The notes below the pieces were generated by a model. It did not search any database. It was not told the DNA's origin and worked only from the letters and a program-made list of their open reading frames with translations. A stretch of 64,000 nucleotides of DNA from CAZZBK01 sp964652155 (GTDB taxonomy: Bacteria > Planctomycetota > Planctomycetia > Pirellulales > PNKZ01). The DNA lies in contig CAZZBK010000001.1 in the NCBI GenBank assembly GCA_964652155.1, forward strand, positions 78,295 through 142,294, written 5' to 3'. The number at the start of each line of letters is the position of its first letter. Position 1 is the stretch's first letter. The position numbers were made by a program, and so were the translations under genes. Shown here piece after piece: positions 45,809 through 53,909 of the stretch.

Positions 45809-47689
45809 ATGTCACAGATTCTACCGCCCGACCTCGAACAACAAAGCGATTTTCCGGAGAGTTTTTTGCCGCTCGACGGACATCTCCGCTGGACCGATGA
45901 CGCGCCGTCGTCATTGCAGGAACGATCGGATTGGACGAGCCAGGGGGCTGCCTGGCGGCAGTGGCGCAAACACCTGAGTTCGCGACGTGCTCCGCGCGCG
46001 TTGCTGCGACTGTGGCCGCTGGGCGAGTGCCCGTTGCAATGGGCGCGCCCGGCGATCGACGAGTCGCGGGACGATCGGTCCCCCTGGGAGCTTGTCATTC
46101 AGTCCTGGAGTAAGCAGGAGCGATTGGCGCACTATGCCCACGAGCGTTTGGCGGCGCTGCTCGACACGTGGTTGGCGGATAGCGCCGCGGGCGGAGAGCG
46201 ACTTGCCTGCGACGCGCTGGCCTATGCCTACGCGCTGCCGCAACTGGTCGAGCACCTCGCTCCGCAGGCTTGGTGGGCGTTGCTGGCCCGGTTGATCGAC
46301 CTGAGCACCGAGCCGCGCGGCGACGAACAGCACGAACTCGGCGCGGCGTGGCAGGTTATGGCCGGCGAACTACCGTTGACGCTCGCCTATTTGTTTCCGG
46401 AGATCGAGAACACGCAGGCACTCGGCGACCGCGCCGGCGAAGTGCTCTCGGCCGGGCTCCATGAGTTGCTCGATGAAGCGGCGCTGCCGCGAGCTGGGCG
46501 ATCGGGCGTGACGCCCGCGGCGCTCGTCAGTGACCTTGCGCACTTGCTCGCGTCGTGGTATCGCTGTCGCAAACTTACGCCCCGGCACATGGCCGCGTGC
46601 TGGGATGAGTCGGCCGAGACGCGGCTCACGGCAGCCGCGCAGAACTTGTTTCGCCTCTCACGTGGCAATGGCACGCTGGCCTGGAGTGCCGACAGCCCGT
46701 CATCGACCCATGCGCTCGCTTGGTTGCAGCGACAAGTCGAGTCGCGCGGGGACCGTGTCACGCGGCGCATGGCGGCGGCGGCGGTATCTCGAGCCCGCAA
46801 GGCGGCGAGCGAGACCGACCCGTTGACCGCTCCGGCGCATGGTGAGCGAGCGCGCATGAGCGTGTTGCGTTCAAGTTGGTTGCCCCGCGCGCCACGCGTG
46901 TTCGTGCTCGATCGCGGCGCGACATTTCAACTCGAACTCGACTCGGGGCGCGAGGTGTTGCTGAGTGGGCCCGTCGAGACCGAGATCCTCTGGAATGGCG
47001 TCCAGCTTGCCCCGCAGGGGGTTTGGAACACGTCGTGCTGGATATCAGACGACGACGTTGACTACCTGGAGTTGGAACTGCATTTGTCGCAGGGTGTGCG
47101 TCTGGAGCGGCATTTGCTGCTGGCGCGAACGGATCAGTTCTGCTTTTGGGCCGATTCGGTATTGGGGCCCGAAGCGTCGGACGCACCCGCCGCGATCGAC
47201 TATCGGGCGTGGCTGCCGCTGGCCCCGGGCGTGTCGTTTCAGGGTGAAGAGCAAACCCGTGAAGGGGTGCTCGTCGGGCGAAAACCGCGCGCCAAGGTCA
47301 TGCCGCTTGCGCTCGGCGAGTGGCGCCGTGATACTCGCTGGGGCGAACTGAGCAGTGACGAGTCGGCGCTCGTGCTCAGCCAATCGAATCCTAAGGGTCA
47401 AGCGCTCTTCGCCCCCTTGTGGTTCGATCTGCGCTCGCAACGCTTCAGCAAGCCATGCACCTGGAGGCAGCTTACCGTTGCCGAGGAACGCGAGGTGGTC
47501 AACCGCGACATGGCCGTGGGATATCGCGTGCAACTCGGCAAGCGGAACTGGCTCATCTATCGTTCGCTATTCAATCGGATGAGTCGCACGCTGCTGGGGC
47601 ATCATCTGTTTCACGAGTTTCTGGCTGCCCGATTCACGCGTCGCGGCGAGGTCGAGCCCCTGATCGCCATTGAACGAGACGACGTCTAA
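45809..47689 (+). CDS. Unrecognised 626-residue two-part protein
   Basis: 626 residues from the ATG at 45809. No signal peptide and no membrane helix. Residues about 1-330 are strongly helical, with paired helices such as LACDALAYAYALPQLVEHL, and repeated Trp/Leu-rich segments. Residues about 350-626 are beta-rich (VFVLDRGATFQLELDSGREV, YLELELHLSQGVRLERHLLL, YRVQLGKRNWLIYRSLF). The helical half followed by a beta half recalls alpha/alpha-toroid plus beta-sandwich lyases such as heparinase II/III, but I see no catalytic signature and do not assign a function. The stop is directly followed by the yggS GTG start. Confidence 0.7.
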   Translation: MSQILPPDLEQQSDFPESFLPLDGHLRWTDDAPSSLQERSDWTSQGAAWRQWRKHLSSRRAPRALLRLWPLGECPLQWARPAIDESRDDRSPWELVIQSWSKQERLAHYAHERLAALLDTWLADSAAGGERLACDALAYAYALPQLVEHLAPQAWWALLARLIDLSTEPRGDEQHELGAAWQVMAGELPLTLAYLFPEIENTQALGDRAGEVLSAGLHELLDEAALPRAGRSGVTPAALVSDLAHLLASWYRCRKLTPRHMAACWDESAETRLTAAAQNLFRLSRGNGTLAWSADSPSSTHALAWLQRQVESRGDRVTRRMAAAAVSRARKAASETDPLTAPAHGERARMSVLRSSWLPRAPRVFVLDRGATFQLELDSGREVLLSGPVETEILWNGVQLAPQGVWNTSCWISDDDVDYLELELHLSQGVRLERHLLLARTDQFCFWADSVLGPEASDAPAAIDYRAWLPLAPGVSFQGEEQTREGVLVGRKPRAKVMPLALGEWRRDTRWGELSSDESALVLSQSNPKGQALFAPLWFDLRSQRFSKPCTWRQLTVAEEREVVNRDMAVGYRVQLGKRNWLIYRSLFNRMSRTLLGHHLFHEFLAARFTRRGEVEPLIAIERDDV

Positions 47690-48397
47690 GTGACGAACAC
47701 GCAAGCGATCATTGCCGCGAACGTGGCGCGCGTGCGCGAGCAAATCGCGGCGAGCGCTGCGCGCGTGGGACGAACAAGCGACAGCGTGCGTTTGGTGGCC
47801 GTCACCAAGTACGTGGATGCGGCTGCGGCGCGCCCCTTGATCGACGCCGGCTGTCTGGTCTGGGGAGAAAGCCGTCCGCAAGAACTATGGCGCAAATGCG
47901 AATCGCTCGCCGACGTGCCCATCGAATGGCACTTCATTGGCCACCTACAACGCAATAAGCTGGAGCGGACCCTGACGCATGTCCATCTCTTGCACTCGGG
48001 AGACAGCTTGCGACTGTTGCAGGCCGTCGATCAATGGGCCACTCAACACGCGCGGCGGATGCGCGTGCTCGTCGAGGTGAATGTCTCCGGCGATGAGACC
48101 AAGCACGGCTTCGCTCCCGCCGAATTGCCAGCGTTGGGAACTCAACTCACACAGCTGCACGGGCTCGACGTGCAAGGCTTGATGACGATGGCGGCGCGCG
48201 AAGGGGACCTGGATCGGGCCCGCGCCGATTTCGTGCAATTGCGGCATCTGCGTGACGAGTTGCGCGGCTGCTGGCCCGAGCGAATCCGCGAATTGCCCGA
48301 GCTGTCGATGGGGATGAGCGGCGACTTTACGGTGGCCATCGAGGAAGGCGCGACCCTGGTGCGGGTCGGCTCGGCGCTCTTCGAGGGGCTCGCATGA
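47690..48397 (+). CDS. YggS-type pyridoxal-phosphate homeostasis protein
   Basis: 235 residues from the GTG at 47690, immediately after the previous stop. It is a PLP-binding alanine-racemase-fold protein that buffers PLP and influences amino-acid metabolism. The PLP Lys is K40 in RLVAVTKY; GESRPQEL, EWHFIGHLQRNK, VNVSGDETKHGF, GLMTMA and the C-terminal LSMGMSGDF and VRVGSALFEG complete the family pattern. It overlaps the DUF167 gene by 4 bases, the yggS-yggU-type pairing common in bacteria. Confidence 0.96.
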   Translation: MTNTQAIIAANVARVREQIAASAARVGRTSDSVRLVAVTKYVDAAAARPLIDAGCLVWGESRPQELWRKCESLADVPIEWHFIGHLQRNKLERTLTHVHLLHSGDSLRLLQAVDQWATQHARRMRVLVEVNVSGDETKHGFAPAELPALGTQLTQLHGLDVQGLMTMAAREGDLDRARADFVQLRHLRDELRGCWPERIRELPELSMGMSGDFTVAIEEGATLVRVGSALFEGLA

Positions 48398-48723
48398 ACG
48401 TCCGGCTCGAGTTGCAGGGGGATGCGGTTGCGTTGGGGATCAAGGCCCAGAGCGGGGCGCGTCGCAATGGCATCACCGGAGTCCACGATGGCCGGCTCAG
48501 GGTGTCGGTCACCCAAGTGGCCGAGAAAGGCAAAGCCAACGCGGCCATTGTCGAGGTGCTTTGCAAGCGGCTCGACCTTCGCAAGCACCAACTGGAATTG
48601 ATCGCCGGAGAAACATCCCCCCTGAAAACGTTTCTGGTGCATCGCGTCACTCTCGACGAACTTGCCGAGCGCGTGGCGGCAGCCCTGGAAGGGGATCAAA
48701 AACTGGGCGGCTCCGAGAAGTAA
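48394..48723 (+). CDS. DUF167 (YggU family) protein
   Basis: 109 residues, starting in an ATGA overlap with yggS. The family core is IKAQSGARRNGITGVHDG, LRVSVTQVAEKGKANAAIVE and LELIAGETSPLKTFLV, all in the expected order. Function is unknown, although it is conserved next to yggS in many genomes. The small size and basic charge are normal for the family. Confidence 0.93.
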   Translation: MNVRLELQGDAVALGIKAQSGARRNGITGVHDGRLRVSVTQVAEKGKANAAIVEVLCKRLDLRKHQLELIAGETSPLKTFLVHRVTLDELAERVAAALEGDQKLGGSEK

Positions 48724-48808
48724 CCATCGGATTAAGGCCATTCGGTCGAATGTCGCCGCCGACCCTTGCGGCCCGATGGGCTGAGCGTCTATTCTGCTTG
48801 TTTTCATG

Positions 48809-48829
48809 GTCGGGAGGTTTATTCCCGAC
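48809..48829 (+). other. Leader hairpin before YkgJ-type gene
   Basis: Arms GTCGGGA and TCCCGAC (perfect 7 bp) with a 7-base loop, about 40 bases before the ATG at 48870. It could be a leader structure or a terminator for the DUF167 gene that ends at 48723; nothing distinguishes the two. Confidence 0.35.
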
Positions 48830-48869
48830 GGTGCGTGTGTTGTCCGAGTCGTCCAGGAGAGCGTCGACG

Positions 48870-49307
48870 ATGTCACGAGTTGCCCCCCGCTTGCTGCGGC
48901 GCGAAGACGTGCCCCAGGGCGATTGTCTGTGCGATCATTGCAGCGCCAAGTGCTGTCGCTATTACGCCTTGCCGCTCGACAAGCCGAGCGACTTGCAGGA
49001 CTTTGATTTCATCCGTTGGTTCATGATCCACGGCCGCACGTGTGTCTTCACCGAGGACAAGACTTGGTACCTGTTGGTCTATAACGAGTGCCAACACTTG
49101 CAGAGCGACAACCGCTGCGGCATTTATGAGACCCGCCCGCAAATCTGCCGCGACTACACGACCGACGAGTGCGAATTTGAAGACCGCTTTGTGTACGACC
49201 GCTACTTTGAGGCCCCGGACCAGGTGCTCGAGTACGTCGATGCGATCGGTCTGAACAAAAAAGGGAGCATTCGCAGTCGCGAGCCGGCCTTGTTGCCCAT
49301 TCTCTAG
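48870..49307 (+). CDS. YkgJ-type cysteine-cluster protein
   Basis: 145 residues from the ATG at 48870, preceded by AGGAG at about 48854-48858. It carries a Cys-rich Zn/Fe-S binding pattern: DCLCDHCSAKCCRYY near residues 16-30, then a Cys in RTCVFTED, ECQHL, NRCGIYETRPQICRDY and DECEF. This is the UPF0153/YkgJ pattern, a putative metal-binding protein of unknown role. Its leader contains a perfect 7-bp hairpin (48809-48829). The hisS gene follows after 21 bases, so the two may be co-transcribed. Confidence 0.9.
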   Translation: MSRVAPRLLRREDVPQGDCLCDHCSAKCCRYYALPLDKPSDLQDFDFIRWFMIHGRTCVFTEDKTWYLLVYNECQHLQSDNRCGIYETRPQICRDYTTDECEFEDRFVYDRYFEAPDQVLEYVDAIGLNKKGSIRSREPALLPIL

Positions 49308-49316
49308 CCCACGAGC

Positions 49317-49320
49317 AGGA
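49317..49320 (+). promoter_or_regulatory. hisS: Ribosome binding site deciding hisS TTG start
   Basis: AGGA 8 bases before the TTG at 49329. The resulting N-terminus places the GFRDYLPE motif at the usual distance from the start. Confidence 0.55.
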
Positions 49321-49328
49321 CGCCGATT

Positions 49329-50660
49329 TTGAACAAGCCACAACTCATCGAACCGCGCACGCTCAAGGGCTTTCGCGATTATCTGCCCGAGACCATGATC
49401 CCGCGCGAGCGATTGATCGGCATCGCTCAGCGCGTGTATCGGTCGTATGGCTTCAGCCCGATCGACACCCCCGCGCTCGAATATCTTGAAATTCTCACGG
49501 GCAAGGGGAGCGACGAGACCGACAAGCAAATGTATCGGTTCGAGGACCACGGCGGCCGCTGGGTGGGTATGCGGTTCGACCTGACCGTGCCGCTGGCGCG
49601 GTTCGCCGCGCAGCACCTGAACGAGATCGGCACCCCGTTCAAGCGTTACCACATTGCCACCGTGTGGCGCGGTGAGAACACCCAGCGGGGTCGCTACCGC
49701 GAGTTCATGCAGTGCGACTTCGACACGATCGGCACCAGCTCGATCGTCTCCGACATCGAGACCGCCCTCGTGATCAACGACCTGCTCCGGGCCATCGGCT
49801 TCGAACAGTTCACGATTCATATTAACAATCGCCAAGTGCTCACGGGATTGCTCGAGCGACTGGGCTTGGTCGACAAATCGACCGACATCCTGCGCTCGCT
49901 CGACAAGCTGGCCAAGATCGGCCGCGAGAAAGTAGCAGCCGAGATGGTCGAGGCGGCTGGCCTGACCGAGGCCCAAGCGACCGAGGTGCTCAAGCTGGCC
50001 GAACTCTCGGGCAGCAACGACGACGTGTTGCGAGCACTTGAGCCCCTCGTGGCGGGAAGCGAACGCGGCCAGCGTGGCCACGCCGCGCTGCATGAGCTCG
50101 TGCGGGCAGCCGTCGCGGCTGGCGTCTCGCCCGATCGGCTCAAGCTCGATGTGTCGATCGCGCGCGGTTTGGACTATTACACCGGCACAATCTTCGAGAC
50201 CACGCTCGATCAACTCCCGGGGATTGGCAGTGTCTGCTCCGGGGGACGCTACGACAACTTGGCTGAGCTGTTCACGAAACAGCAGTTGCCGGGCATCGGC
50301 GCGTCGTTGGGGCTCGATCGGCTGCTGGCCGCGATGGAGGAGTTGGGATTGATCGCCAAGGTCAGCACTCCGGCCGAGGTGTTTATACCCTTCTTTGACG
50401 AGTCGCGTCTGCATGACTATCTGAAACTAGCGGCCTCTCTGCGCGGCGCGGGGCTGGGGGTCGAAGTGTACCCTGAGTGCAAAAAGATGGGCAAGCAATT
50501 GCAGTACGCCGATCGACGCGGCTTCCGCTGGGCCGTGATTGTCGGAAACGATGAGTTCGTCGCCCTCACGTGCCAGATTAAGAATCTCTCGACCGGTGAG
50601 TCGCAGACCGTGGCGCTGGCCGATGCCGCGGCGACCTTGGTTGCCCTGCAAGCCCAATGA
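49329..50660 (+). CDS. hisS: Histidine--tRNA ligase
   Basis: 443 residues from the TTG at 49329, supported by AGGA at 49317-49320 at 8-base spacing. It is a class II synthetase that charges tRNA-His. Motif 1 region is GFRDYLPETM; motif 2 has MRFDLTVPLARF and TVWRGENTQRGRYREFMQ with CDFDTIG. The histidine-specific loop RGLDYYTGTIFE and motif 3 GGRYDNLAELF with GASLGLDRLLA complete the core. The C-terminal anticodon-binding domain starts about residue 345 (VFIPFFDESRL). Confidence 0.97.
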   Translation: MNKPQLIEPRTLKGFRDYLPETMIPRERLIGIAQRVYRSYGFSPIDTPALEYLEILTGKGSDETDKQMYRFEDHGGRWVGMRFDLTVPLARFAAQHLNEIGTPFKRYHIATVWRGENTQRGRYREFMQCDFDTIGTSSIVSDIETALVINDLLRAIGFEQFTIHINNRQVLTGLLERLGLVDKSTDILRSLDKLAKIGREKVAAEMVEAAGLTEAQATEVLKLAELSGSNDDVLRALEPLVAGSERGQRGHAALHELVRAAVAAGVSPDRLKLDVSIARGLDYYTGTIFETTLDQLPGIGSVCSGGRYDNLAELFTKQQLPGIGASLGLDRLLAAMEELGLIAKVSTPAEVFIPFFDESRLHDYLKLAASLRGAGLGVEVYPECKKMGKQLQYADRRGFRWAVIVGNDEFVALTCQIKNLSTGESQTVALADAAATLVALQAQ

Positions 50661-50691
50661 TTCCGCTCGACCCTAGCTCTGGAACCACCCC

Positions 50692-51921
50692 GTGAGTGCC
50701 ACGGTCCACATCCTGGCGACGCTCGACACGAAAGGGGCCGAGGCTGCCTTCGTGCGCGACGCGCTGTGCGCGCTGGGGGTCGACTGCACGCTCATCGACA
50801 CCGGCTGCCTGGGCGCGTCGACCGTCGCGGCCGACATCGCGCGCGACGAGGTGTTTCGCCTCGCAGGCATGACGCTCTCTGAAGCCCAGGCCAAGGCCGA
50901 TCGCGGCTGGGCCATCACGCAAGCGGCGGCTGGCGCGGCACGATTGATTGTCGAGCGGCACGCGGCCGGGCTCGTAAGTGGCGTGCTGGGCTTGGGTGGC
51001 TCGGCGGGCACCACCATCGGCACGACCGCGATGCGAACGCTGCCCCTCGGCGTGCCCAAGCTCATGGTCAGCACGCTGGCCTCGGGTCAGGTCCGGCAGT
51101 ACGTCGGCCAGCATGACATCTTCATGCTCAACACGATTGTTGACCTCGCGGGCATGAACCGCATCAGTCGCCTCGTGCTCTCTCAAGCCGTTCGTGCGAT
51201 GGCGGGCTTGGTCACGCTCTCGGTGCCGGCGATGACGGCGAACGATCGCCCCCTCGTGGCGGCCACGATGTTCGGCGTCACCACGCCCTGTGTGGAACAT
51301 GCCCGGCACGCACTCGAGGCCGCCGGCTATGAGGTGCTCGTGTTTCATGCGACCGGCAGCGGCGGCGCGGCGATGGAGCAACTCATCGAGACGGGTATTT
51401 TTGCCGGCGTGCTCGACATCACCACGACCGAATTGGCCGACGAACTGGTGGGGGGCGTCTTGAGCGCGGGCCCCGACCGCCTTACGGCTGCCGGTCGCAA
51501 AGGCATTCCGCAGGTCGTCAGCGTCGGCGCGCTCGACATGGTCAACTTCCATGCTCCCGACACGGTCCCAAGTCGGTTTCGCTCGCGTCAGTTGTATCGC
51601 CATAACCCAACCGTCACGCTGATGCGAACGACGGTGGACGAGAACGCGCAGTTGGGAGTTGAGATTGGCCGCAAAGTCGCCGAAGCTCAAGGAAATGTCG
51701 TGGTGTTGCTCCCCAAACGCGGCGTGTCGGCTTACGACATCGAAGGGGGCGTCTTTAACGACCCGGCCGCTCGTGCGGCGTTGTTCGAGTCGCTGAATCG
51801 CTCGGCCGGCCACGCCGTGGTCGAAGAGCACGATATGCACATCAACGATCGGGCCTTTGCGGTGCTGGCGGCCAACTGGCTGATCGACCTGATGCAGCAG
51901 CAAGGCTCGAATCCCCAATAA
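50692..51921 (+). CDS. UPF0261/Tm-1-like ATP-binding domain protein
   Basis: 409 residues from the GTG at 50692. The UPF0261 family opens with HILATLDTKGAEAAFVRDAL. A Tm-1-like nucleotide-binding part has GVLGLGGSAGTTIGTTAMR and LPLGVPKLMVSTLASG. VLVFHATGSGGAAMEQLIE and LDITTTELADEL are the other conserved blocks, and GPDRLTAAGRKGIPQV is typical. The family is related to plant Tm-1 (inhibitor of viral replication), but its bacterial function is not established. It lies 31 bases after hisS. A hairpin repeat follows its stop. Confidence 0.92.
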   Translation: MSATVHILATLDTKGAEAAFVRDALCALGVDCTLIDTGCLGASTVAADIARDEVFRLAGMTLSEAQAKADRGWAITQAAAGAARLIVERHAAGLVSGVLGLGGSAGTTIGTTAMRTLPLGVPKLMVSTLASGQVRQYVGQHDIFMLNTIVDLAGMNRISRLVLSQAVRAMAGLVTLSVPAMTANDRPLVAATMFGVTTPCVEHARHALEAAGYEVLVFHATGSGGAAMEQLIETGIFAGVLDITTTELADELVGGVLSAGPDRLTAAGRKGIPQVVSVGALDMVNFHAPDTVPSRFRSRQLYRHNPTVTLMRTTVDENAQLGVEIGRKVAEAQGNVVVLLPKRGVSAYDIEGGVFNDPAARAALFESLNRSAGHAVVEEHDMHINDRAFAVLAANWLIDLMQQQGSNPQ

Positions 51922-51943
51922 CAGGAGGATCGCAAAGCTATTT

Positions 51944-51977
51944 GGGTAGCCCCGACAACTTGTTGTCCGGGCTACCC
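51944..51977. repeat. Hairpin repeat GGGTAGCC...GGCTACCC between UPF0261 and ubiD genes
   Basis: Arms GGGTAGCCCCGACAA and TTGTCCGGGCTACCC pair over 15 bases with one mismatch around a 4-base loop. It begins 22 bases after the UPF0261 stop. No U-run follows. The form is that of a dispersed palindromic (REP-like) element; only one copy is in this window. Confidence 0.55.
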
Positions 51978-52028
51978 AGCAAATTCCTTTGCCGTTCTCA
52001 GACTCCAGAGCAAGGTAACACTCCGCGC

Positions 52029-53849
52029 ATGCATCGCAACCTCGCCGAGGCAGTCGCCGATCTCGAACACGCAGGCCAATTGCGGCGAATCGATGTCGAG
52101 ATCGATCCGCATCTGGAAGCGGCTTACTTGCAACGGCGCGTCACGGCTGCCGGAGGACCCGCGCTGTTGCTCACGCGACCGCGCGGCTGTGCGTTTCCGC
52201 TACTGCTCAATATGTTTGGCACGATCGAGCGCGTGCGGTATCTGTTTCGAGACACGCTCGACGCCGTGCGGCGGCTCATCGATCTGAAGGTCGACCCCAT
52301 GAGGGCTTTGCGGGCTCCGCTGCAATACGCGCGGGCGGGATTCGCCGCGTATCACATGCTGCCACGGCGCGTGCGGAGAGCGGCGGTCCTTGAGCACGAG
52401 ACGACCATCGATCGCCTGCCGAAAATCGTGAGTTGGCCACGCGACGGCGGGCCGTTCATCACGCTGCCGCAGGTCTATAGCGAGGACCCACGCTCGCCCG
52501 GCTGGCAACGCTCGAACCTGGGGATGTATCGCGTGCAGTTGAGCGGCAACCAATATCGGCTCAATGAGCAGATCGGGCTGCACTACCAGATCCATCGCGG
52601 TATCGGCGTGCATCATGCCGCCGCGATCGAGCGCGGTGAGCCGTTGCGCGTCAATGTCTTTGTCGGTGGACCGCCGGCCATGACCATTTCGGCCGTGATG
52701 CCCTTGCCTGAGGGGCTCAGCGAACTTTCGTTCGCAGGTGCCCTGGGAGGGGGACGCGTGCCGCTGATTGTCGAGCCCGGCAAACCGGCAATTCATGCCG
52801 AGGCCGACTTCTGCATCAGCGGCACGATCGATCCCACACAGTTGTTGCCCGAGGGACCGTTCGGCGATCATCTCGGGTACTATGCCTTGCAACACGATTT
52901 TCCGGTGCTGACGGTCGAACGGGTGACGCATCGCGCGGGAGCGATCTGGCCCTTCACAAGCGTGGGTCGTCCGCCGCAAGAAGACAGCGTGTTCGGCCAG
53001 TTTATTCACGAACTCACGGGCTCGATCATCCCCAGCGTGCTGCCTGGGGTCCGCGCGGTGCATGCGGTCGACGCGGCCGGCGTGCATCCGTTGCTGCTGG
53101 CGATCGGCTCGGAGCGGTATGTACCGTACTCGGCAGCGAGTCGGCCGATGGAACTGCTCACGCAGGCGCACGCGATCTTGGGCCAGGGGCAGATGTCGTT
53201 GGCCAAGTACGTGTGGATCGCCGCGGAGGGCAATCGACCCTCGCCCGACCTGCACGACATCGGCCGTTTTTTCCGCCACATGCTTGAGCGCGTCGACTGG
53301 ACACGCGACCTGCATTTTCACACCTGCACAACGATGGATACGCTCGATTACACAGGCGGGCAACTCAACGCGGGCTCAAAACTGGTCGTCGCGGCCGTTG
53401 GTCCCGAGCGACGTGAATTGCCGACGAGCATCGACAGCCATCTGCAATTGCCCGACGGATTTAGCGAGCCTCGCGTGGCCCTGCCAGGTGTATTGGTCGT
53501 TAAGGCACCGCGTTACTCAAGTACATCTTGCCGACAATTCTGTACATCGTTTTCGCCCGACGATACGATCAACGCCTGGCCGCTGATTGTGTTGGTCGAC
53601 GATAGTTCATTCACCGCCGAGACGCTCAATCATTGGCTCTGGGTCACGTTCACGCGGAGCGACCCGGCCGTGGACATAGACGGCATTGGGGCGTTTATCG
53701 AACACAAGCATTGGGGCTGTCGCGGCTCGCTCGTGATCGACGCGCGGATCAAGCCGCACCATGCTCCGCCGCTGGAGGACGACGGAGCCGTCGTCAAACG
53801 AATCGAGTCACTCGCCGCGCGCGGTGGACCGCTCGAGGGGTTGATCTAG
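52029..53849 (+). CDS. UbiD family decarboxylase
   Basis: 606 residues from the ATG at 52029; upstream in-frame sequence covers the hairpin repeat and is unlikely to be coding. UbiD enzymes use prenylated FMN for reversible decarboxylation. Motifs are NMFGTIERVRYLF, the RVQLSGNQYRLNEQIGLHYQIHRG segment split over about 177-200, and EGPFGDHLGYY (about 277-287) with the catalytic acid. A C-terminal extension (about 500-606) makes it longer than E. coli UbiD (497 residues), nearer to menaquinone-type MqnL-like enzymes; that is an inference from length. The FMN prenyltransferase partner UbiX is not in the window. Confidence 0.92.
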   Translation: MHRNLAEAVADLEHAGQLRRIDVEIDPHLEAAYLQRRVTAAGGPALLLTRPRGCAFPLLLNMFGTIERVRYLFRDTLDAVRRLIDLKVDPMRALRAPLQYARAGFAAYHMLPRRVRRAAVLEHETTIDRLPKIVSWPRDGGPFITLPQVYSEDPRSPGWQRSNLGMYRVQLSGNQYRLNEQIGLHYQIHRGIGVHHAAAIERGEPLRVNVFVGGPPAMTISAVMPLPEGLSELSFAGALGGGRVPLIVEPGKPAIHAEADFCISGTIDPTQLLPEGPFGDHLGYYALQHDFPVLTVERVTHRAGAIWPFTSVGRPPQEDSVFGQFIHELTGSIIPSVLPGVRAVHAVDAAGVHPLLLAIGSERYVPYSAASRPMELLTQAHAILGQGQMSLAKYVWIAAEGNRPSPDLHDIGRFFRHMLERVDWTRDLHFHTCTTMDTLDYTGGQLNAGSKLVVAAVGPERRELPTSIDSHLQLPDGFSEPRVALPGVLVVKAPRYSSTSCRQFCTSFSPDDTINAWPLIVLVDDSSFTAETLNHWLWVTFTRSDPAVDIDGIGAFIEHKHWGCRGSLVIDARIKPHHAPPLEDDGAVVKRIESLAARGGPLEGLI

Positions 53850-53870
53850 CGCGGTCGCACTGAGCGGCGA

Positions 53871-53889
53871 CCGGCGGCAGAGCCGCCGG
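53871..53889. terminator. Hairpin between converging ubiD and GH57 genes
   Basis: Arms CCGGCGGC and GCCGCCGG with loop AGA, a perfect 8-bp GC stem. It lies 22 bases after the ubiD-family stop and 21 bases after the GH57 stop from the other side, so it could serve both. No U-run. Confidence 0.5.
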
Positions 53890-53909
53890 CTTGGGCTGGA
53901 ATATGATCG

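Noticed and set aside
48873..50414. 513-codon open frame on the - strand opposite hisS
   Set aside because: hisS is unambiguous on the + strand. The antisense frame shows no family feature.
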